NCBI GenBank assembly: GCA_907165275.2
Contig: OU015659.1
Span: 9,404,501-9,468,500, forward strand
Direction of reading: 5' to 3'
Length of the DNA: 64,000 bases
DNA from: Zygaena filipendulae
Taxonomy: Eukaryota > Arthropoda > Insecta > Lepidoptera > Zygaenidae
Of the stretch, positions 47,601-56,600 are shown one piece after another. The notes beneath the pieces were generated by a model, which was not told where the DNA came from, ran no database searches, and worked only from the letters and a program-made list of their open reading frames with translations. Position 1 is the first letter of the stretch. Each line of letters starts with the position of its first letter. The translations under genes and the position numbers were made by a program.

Positions 47601-50600
47601 TCGGGGCCCGTAGCAAATTCTATCAAGGGGCCTTTGGTTTGCTTTAGGTTATCAAGTTTATGGTATTTACATAAATAATTCGGTTAAAAAGAAACTTTTC
47701 TGGATTTTGTTTAATTTGTGGCGTGACCAGCGTTCCCTTTCAGAAATCCTTAATGCGAGTTTGATTGTTTGTGACGCTTTCACGCATTTCATGAAATTTA
47801 ACATAGTTACAGTCTACATTGTCAAGGGTAGGTACAGAAAAGGACATAAAGGTACTTTTTATCCCGGAATCCCCGCGGAATCTCTACTCTACTCTTGCTA
47901 CGTGGCTAATCCGGGACTGGGGCCGTATTTTTGAATTGCTCGAATTATTTTCGCACACGTAATCGCGAATTGACATGGGAATGCTTATACATTTTTTAAG
48001 CAGTCACATGTGAATATTGCAATTCCGTGTGCGAAAAGTGATTCGAGCGATTCAAAAATACGGCCCCTGGTCGTTTGGCGTAGAGGAATGTAACTCACAG
48101 GAGTAGACTTCCAATCGTATCGAATTTTATGAGTGTAGAGACACTGCCTACATCGTATATGCCATAGTAATGTGGGTGGAACAACACAATAGTTCGTGCC
48201 CGAGCGAAGTTGCATAGTTAGTATCGAACTACTTATTAAAATTGACGCACATTGAATATTCATTCGCATTGTTTCACAACCTCGCCTCTTATTTTACAAC
48301 ACTGTTGGTTTACTAAACTAGGTGACGCGGGTTCGAGTCCCGCGTCAAGGTGAACATTTATTTGATGAACATCTAACATAGAATCATTATTTAGAATAAC
48401 ATAGAATCATCATTTAGAATAGTTTATTTTGTATGTTTATTATGTAAGTAACAAAAAAAAAATCAGTGGAATGTGTGCGTGTAGACTGTGACATATGTAT
48501 AATCTTCTAATCTTTGTGAATCTCCGGTCCTGACTGAAAATCAGCCCTAGGAGTGCCCGCTCTCATAGCAACATGCTGAGGCAGTGACCGTTTTGGTCAT
48601 GGGGACGCACCACGCAAACACCATTTGTTCTCATAATATTGTCATATATATATGTATAACTATATATATATTTTTTGTAAATCATGTTTGTATAAAATAA
48701 TTGTTATTGTTTGTCTCTATGTCCAAATAAAAGCTTTTTCTTTCTTTCTTTCTTTCTTTCTTTCTATGAGACTGAGTGTTAAACTCCATTAGCACCATTA
48801 GTGACTTGGCGTCCGGCGATGCGCCAAAAACAAAATTTATATTTTTTGCTGACCCTAACCAGAATGCAAAGTTACTATATTTGCTGACACTATCCAAAAC
48901 GTCAATAATAATTTGACGATAGCCTTACTAAATAGCTGGGGAGTAGATGCGTATCTATACTCGTCGTATCTAAGTAAGTGTTTTGGAGCGAAATTCTCGC
49001 CAAAACAGGTTCGCAGGGGCCGACCACTCGGTTCCGAAAACTGTGTCGCCGGTTTCACAACGGTTTCTACAGACGTATATTAATGGACCCGAATTGTCAG
49101 AATTCTTTATATTATTATTATTATTAATTTTATCATCCATACACATTTGTTGGCTGAGTAAAATCAGAGAAGTATGTACATACCTAATTTTAATGAAAGT
49201 TTTGCTTGGTAGAGTCCGTTGTTTGCGACTCAAAATTTGTGATGTTATTTATTTTTAAAATGAAAGTTTCTTATTTCATACCTATCGCCTAGCATAGACA
49301 GTCCACTTCCATTGCCCCCAGAGGATTAAGAATTATAGTTCCTAATGATAGAGCAACATATATCAACGCATTTAGTTATCTTATTATTTCATCAGTCGTG
49401 AGTTCGTGACAGTTTCTGCTGAACCAAAGAAGTGATCTTTGAATACTTTGTCCTGAATGACTGACAGACGGATCAACGCACAGCGTAAACCGCTGATCGT
49501 AGGGACCTGAAACTTGGAGGGTCATTCTTTGTGTGACGTAGGCCGCATCCGATAGGGTTTTTTGAAAATTCAACCCCTAAGGGGTGAAAAGGGGTTGCAC
49601 AAATTTGTATGGAACAATTCCGCGGGAACTCCGAAATTATCGCGGGTGAAACCACGCGGGACCGTTAGTTGTTATATATTAGTGGTTTCATAAATTAAAC
49701 TGTAGGTACCTACCTACTGGAAAACTAAAAAGGGATCCTCTTAGTTTTTCCCCTATGAAAATGAAAATTGAAATCAATTAAAATTGTCTTTTTATTAGAA
49801 TGATAAATATATTGACGATAGCAACCATAGTTAAAAGGATGTAGACTCATTCTTGAATTTCTTCACGAATAAACCATATATTATGTGGTCTACTCTGATG
49901 ACTCAATCATTTGACATTTATACGAAGTTATTTTAAAAGTTTAATCACGTGAATTGTGTGGTTTTTATCTGAATTTCGGCATTCCTTCGAGAAATCTTTG
50001 TATCGGGATAACATGCAATAATTGTTTTTTTTTTTTCCACTAAATTCAATTCCGTTTTGCGTGACAAACATTCCAATATCCAAACTTTCACATTTTTAAT
50101 ATTAGTAAACCATTAACCAACTATTTTCGTGGTAAATAAAAACAAATTCAATTTATTGGAATTATTATTTAGTACCTACATTGAGATAAACAAAATCTCA
50201 AATCAGGTGTCCCGAGGCCCTACGTAACCTCTTCGTGAAATCATTCTGAAAACAACTCAATGCAAATCCTGCTAAATAGTAGATATTAGTGGTGTGCGAT
50301 GTGGCCTCGTTTTGCTGGAACCATGTCTTCTTCTTCTTCTTCTTTAATAATGGCGTCTATAATTATAATTTGCCAATGACAATGTTTCTTAATATAAAAA
50401 TCTCTTCATCTACATCTTCAATTATGGCGAAACGCCAATGACAATGTTAGATTGTTCCCCAAGTTAAAACATGGCTCTCTTGAGAGCCAGTTTCCTGCTC
50501 AGGGTCCAAAATAGATGCTGAAAAGTGACTGAAATAACGAAAAACGTGACACGCGTGTTTTCGATACGGCTTTCACTCGTCAACAACCTGGAACCATGTC

Positions 50601-53600
50601 AGCTGATTATAATACTCACATTCTTGCTTGATGACCACGAAACATATCTCGTTCACTATTGTATTAATTGGACCCTTCTGAAACACTTCTGTATACCTAC
50701 CTAATATATTTGTTTATTTATTCTTTACTAGCTGTGCCCCGCGATTTTTTCGGAGTTCCCGCGGGAATTGCGGGATAAAAAGTACCCAATGTCCATCTCT
50801 GTACCCTTGACAACTTGCATGCCAAATTTCATTCGAATCCGTTCAGCCGTTTTTGCGTGATTGAGTAACAAACATCCTTACATCCAAACATCCACACTTC
50901 CACATTTGGACGCAGATAAGCAATAACATGTTAACCCACAAAATTAAGTTTTTGATTCAGAACGATTTATTGAGAGTTAGGGAACGTATTTTAATTATGT
51001 GTATACCTTATTACATTGCTTAAATATGTAACTAAATATTAAACATTAAAAATTTTGACACAAAATGGCGCTCCTACTTTTAAAACACGATTTACTCAAA
51101 ATTTCTCCAGTGTGGGTTAACACACTATTGCTTATCTATGTCCATTTATAATATTAGTAAGATGCACAAATATAAAGGTACAAATGGCGAACTTAATGCC
51201 TTGCGACTTAATACATATTGTATTTCCATTTCCAGTTGAGATCTACTTATCGCCGGTGGAGACTCACTGCAGCAACGTCGACTACTTCATACCGGACGAG
51301 AACAACGAGACGAAGGGACTCTCCGACGATGCCATGAACAGGTGAGCTCACGTTCAAAGTCTATAGTAGACAACTCTCAAATGAATAAATTTTAACGACA
51401 GGATTGAAAAGTACTAGACGTATAGTACCTACCAAAGTTTTATAGTTCCATAACACTGAGATATCTTTAGTATTGGCTAGCTGTCCCCCGCGATTTCATC
51501 CGCGGTGATTTCGGGGTTCCTGCGGTAATTCCGGAAAAAAAGTGCTGTAGTTTACGGTGGTAAACAGTTCCCCGTATTATTTTCGGAGTTCCCGGGGGAA
51601 TTCCAGGATAAAAACTATCCTATCTTTTAAGTTGAACCATATTATAAATGGTTGCAAAATTTTATCAAAATCCGTTCAGTAGTTTCGGAGTCCATCGCGG
51701 ACAAACAACGTGACATATAATATATTAGAATAGATGAGATTAATACTTGGTTTGGACCTCGACAACGCTAAAAATAAATAGGTACTATTACGGCCGTACT
51801 GAGTCGTTTTAATGATTACTTAATTTTAAGTAAGTATAGATTTTTGAAACAAAATCAGAGAGGTTCATTCAATTAATGTTAATGGCATTTAACTAAAAAC
51901 TTAGTCCAATGCTAGATAACATTAATTTAATAAACGTCTCTGATTGCAGCGGTTTTGTTTTAAAAATATTTACTTAAAGTTAAGTAACCTTTAAGACGGC
52001 TCTGAGTGCGGCCGTTAGTGTTTAGTTAAACTTTAACACTAATGTAAGTGTAAACTCGATCCGCCGCGCAGTGTTCGGTGGAATGTAGCAAATGCGCAAT
52101 TTAATCACCAACATTAGCATCAACCTTCAAGGACGTAGCTTTGTGATGGAACCGGTTCCGTTAGTCCGTTCGTGTTATTCCGACCTGTTTTGTTTCCATT
52201 CTTGGTGTGTCAATAGCATGTTACTGTGAATTCTTCGAGAAGTTGTTGAGTATTGAGTATTTGTATACAATCCATCTCAGCCTTAAAAAATGTAAATCTA
52301 TTACTTTCACAAGGAATTAAAATGCTCCCTTCAATCGACATATACTATTGACCGACACCCATTGGAGAACGTTACATATATCCGTGACTTAGGTATCACA
52401 CTGGACTCAAAATTGACCCTTGACATTCATATTGATCACATAATAAATAAATCCTTTAGACTGTTGGGTTTCGTATTACGTACATCAGTCCCTTTCAGAA
52501 ATCCGGCAACGTACATATCTCTCTTTAACTCAACACGGAATATGACGCAGGATGTTCTAAAATCCTCTATCTGCAACAACGTCGTAATCTTTTGGACGTA
52601 ATGTTCTTATACAAATTATTGAACAATTACATAGACTGTCCAGAGTTAGTACCTACATCAATTGCAGTTTCGCGTCCCAAAGTCGACAAGAATTAAGGCT
52701 CTTATCCATTTGCCGACTTGCCGTACAAACGCTGGCCTGCGCTCTCCTTTGGTGCGTTTGTGTTCTTCATATAACTCGCGCTTTATATCGGTCGACTTAT
52801 TTAATAGTACGGTTCCAAAATTTAAACGTGATATTACTTCCCTTTTAACTGTCTGATGAAGGTGTGACGGCTTATTCTATTCTGTTGATTATAAATATTT
52901 ATGGCACTTATTTTCATAAAAAAATATTCCAGAAAATTTGAGTAAGTTCTGGATGGTTTAATAATATTCCGGATCACTCTAAAAGATTCCAGAATATTCT
53001 CGATCATGTTCCGTCCACTGGCGGTGATATCTCTTTTCCACCTCTATGATCTATCTCCTACCATACACCCCATTAGACTGCGAGACTTCATTAGATAGAT
53101 AGATTTGTTTTATGAATTCTGGGCAATGACTAACTATCGCGATTGTTAACGTTCCAGGCTGCACATGGCGCGCTCGACGGTGGCGCTGTTCATTGTCGCC
53201 TTCTTTTCGCTGTTCGTCGCGTTCTGGACCGGAGTGGTGGGCTGCTGGAAGCGAAGCCCCGGCAACGTCACCGCTACCGCTATACTTATGCTTGTCACAT
53301 GTGAGTTGCCCCGTCAGTCTATTTTCAAAATGCGAATCGCGATGGACGTAATCAGAAACTATATTTTTACTAGCTACACCGGGCACTTTCAAAACACTTC
53401 TCTGTGATCCACGACTGGATACTGGCGGAATAGAAATAAAAAAAGTGAAGTTAAGAAAAATGAAAACGCATTAATACATATACCTACAACACAATTCATA
53501 ATTAGAAGTCGATTCGTTCAACTAGAGCATGGACTATCGGATCATTTTTGTAATACCGGTATTGTTACGATATTCATTTTTAAAATATCGGAAAACCGGT

Positions 53601-56600
53601 ATTTCGATATTTTGATGTAAAAGAAAAAAAAACTGGTAAAAAAAGCCGACATGGACTTAAAACACTTAAAATAATTGAAACAAACTGAAAAACAAAATAT
53701 TGAGTACAAAATAAAACTGATCCAGCTACACAAATTTGCTCTCCGTACTAACTGCTTCCTCAGTTGTTCATGTTTGTTTACCAAATATACTCTGCTCTGT
53801 TGAGCGTACTCTGGCAGGTTTTTAAAAAATTTAGGAAAGTAACTTTATTATCAAAGATTAGTACAAATATTTTTTTTTATAAAAATTAAAACCAAATCAA
53901 CTTTTTTTTGCTATGTACTAAACAGTCATCCCAGTAAAACTAAAATAATATTGGTTTGGCCTATGGTAATCTCTTAAGACTTCGATGTGGACGGCAACTG
54001 CAACTGATGAGATTGAGCGGTCAATTGTTGGCAAATCGATCGTAACTAGTATTATCTTTTAAAGACGACCTTATTTTATTGCAAGTATTGGCAGCGGCAG
54101 AAAAAGCTCCTTCCGACTCTACACTGGTGGGTGATAACTGGTATCGTCAATAAATATCTGTAGAGTGTAGACCTTGTCTAAATGAATGCCTTGATCATCC
54201 CCGTTTTCATAAAGTGCCATTTTAATCCTAATTAGTTTAAGCTTATCGTTCTCATCATGACCACCGCCACTACCAGCTTCATTTTCTTTCACATTCCTAG
54301 GGCTAGGTTTCGAAATTTTCTCTTTCAAAGACTTCTTTATTAAATTTATTACTGTTCTTTCTCAAAACTACCTGATGATCTTCATCTTGATCATCTTGAT
54401 CATCATGATCTTCATCATCACTGACATTAATGCTAGTGTTAGTGCTATCTAAATCAACATTCTGAGCAGAAGGGACTTCAAAAGGTCGATAGAGCGAACA
54501 AATAGCCTCCACCATTTCAAAGTTGGTTAATTTATAAAAGTATTCCATAGCTACTTCAAAAAAGTAGTTTTCTTCTTCTTCTTCTTCTTCAATTATGGCA
54601 ATCTATCGGAATTTCTCGCATTTAATTCTGCCAATATACGCATTTTTAGCAATTAAAGTAATTATGGCGTAACGCCAATGACAGTATTAGTTTGTTCCCC
54701 AAGATAAAACACGATTCCCTCTCGTAAACCAGCTTCTTTCTTGGAAAACAAAATGGCTGCTGAATGGTGGAGAAAATATCGAATAAATAACGCGACAGGC
54801 ATCCACTCGCTACGACCTCCACCGGTCAACAATCGAAGTGGGTGGTTTTCTGGATTGTGTAAATATTGCAAAAGTGTGGTGACAGAAGTCTTTGGGAAAT
54901 ACAACTAACAGATACCTACAATGAAACGTTGTTTGAATGAAATTTAATGGAATTTACTGTCTTAACTGACGTTTTGACTTTTGACACTACAATATCGTAA
55001 AACCGGTATTACTGGAATTCGGTATCGGTATTTCAATATCGGATTTTTGCTCCGATATTCCGGTTTTCCGATATTATCGAAAACCGGTATCCATGCTCTA
55101 CGTTCAACATATTTAAAAAAAAAATTGAGAATAGATGCACATTAATTAACCGACTTCCAAAAAGGAGGAGGTTATGCATTCGGTTGTATGTATGTTTTTA
55201 TTTTGTTTTGTGTGGTGCATCGCCACGACCAAAAAGTTCACTGTCTCAACTGTCGATGCACTACACGATGCGAGGCTGTCATCGCCATCCTTATTCCTAT
55301 TTTTTCCCTTATATTCTATATTATTAATCATTTTCCTCTAATATTTCAATGTAACTATGATCTTAAAAAACAAGCACACAGCCGAACACACCGATGCTTA
55401 CTTACTTTAAGATAAAAGTATCTACGTAAGTTTCTGACCCTGAAGAGCGACTCACAGTGATTATATTGTCTTTGATTTGTGGTTTTTCAGGTTTGCTAGC
55501 AGCGGGTGCGATGGCACTATGGCACGGGGTCGAGTTTTATGAAAAGGAAAAAGTGGTCGGTGAAGAATTTTACCAGCAGTGGCCAAACGTAAGTACCTAG
55601 TCCTCGCATGTCAATCGTCACTTGAATATAATATTAAAACACCTGTGAAGTGACGGAATTCAATTCGCCAGTGAAAGCTGCAATATAATTAGGTATATCT
55701 TAGTGAGAGGTTTATAAGTGAAATATGATTATAGCTATACCTACCTAATCTATTACTTTTCGTTAGGAGGTTTTATCTGAAATGTTGTTGTCGTTTTCCT
55801 AATATGTTGTAATTAAGAGGGCCCTGTACGATTTGCTGAGTACCGAGTGTTGCATATAGAGCAAGGCGTGGCGCGTGAAGGGCGAGCGAGAATGCGCAAT
55901 TTCGGGACTGATTTTATATGATAGTTTTATACTTTGATTATTATTGCTTTTAATTTTGATTAGCCGTTGAACTTGTTGGTTGATCAAAAGTTTCTCCCCT
56001 GGGGTGCCGCTTGCCGGTATCCGGAGAATTAAATTACGACCATTGATGAGTTTTGTTCAATTGAATGAGATACCTAGGTACATACTTATTTTTAACATGA
56101 ACCCCATGGCAGGTGCTAAAAGACTACTCGTCGATATCGTACGACTGGTCATACATCCTCGCCTGGCTGTCGGTTGGAGTGTCGTTTGCCAGCTCTGTTC
56201 TATTCTTCTCCGGGGCCGTGTGCCTCAGCAAAGAGAAACAGCGCGAGCAACAGAATAACGTGCAGTACATAATGCCAGGTTAGACCGCCATATTGCGGTG
56301 TCGGCCATTTTGTCGGACTGAGAATTCAGATTAACGCTTGACGGTTTCGGTTAATAATAATAAGTAATTATAATTATGTTGTGGTTTCAACGAGGTACCT
56401 TTGTTGCAGGCGGAGAATGTTATTTTGTACATTGATTTCTTCTATTTTTATTAATTATTATAACATGGTCCTTCATCCCTCGAAAATCTAACCCATTATC
56501 ATTAAAAATTCCTGTATCTACCTATACTTGTTTAGGTGATATTAGCATTTCCCGGCCCCATGATTTAGGTTCCTACCTATATCATGTCTAATTACTAACA

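Larger units (their letters stand above)
30661..51235 (+). other. Claudin-like intron 2 (20.6 kb)
   Basis: No extra exon was recognised. Contents include two retroposon fragments, a hAT MITE, a CGGCCG foldback MITE, two copies of a TGGACG TIR element, a foldback at 43280-43634, a tRNA-like SINE at 48300-48770, a Harbinger-like MITE at 47920-48066, a (GAA)n SINE-like copy at 50328-50588 and many CTAGCTGT-type repeats. A GC-rich patch near 41740-41830 is unexplained. Confidence 0.7.

Noticed and set aside
48311..48352. tRNA gene at the GGTTCGAGTCC B box
   Set aside because: Only the T arm is convincing. No acceptor stem, D arm or anticodon arm could be drawn, and the rest matches a retroposon family, so it is a tRNA-derived SINE remnant.
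53165..53407. 80-codon frame starting inside claudin-like exon 4
   Set aside because: Its first part is the real exon 4 frame, but it then reads on into the intron past the GTGAGT donor, so it is not a separate gene.
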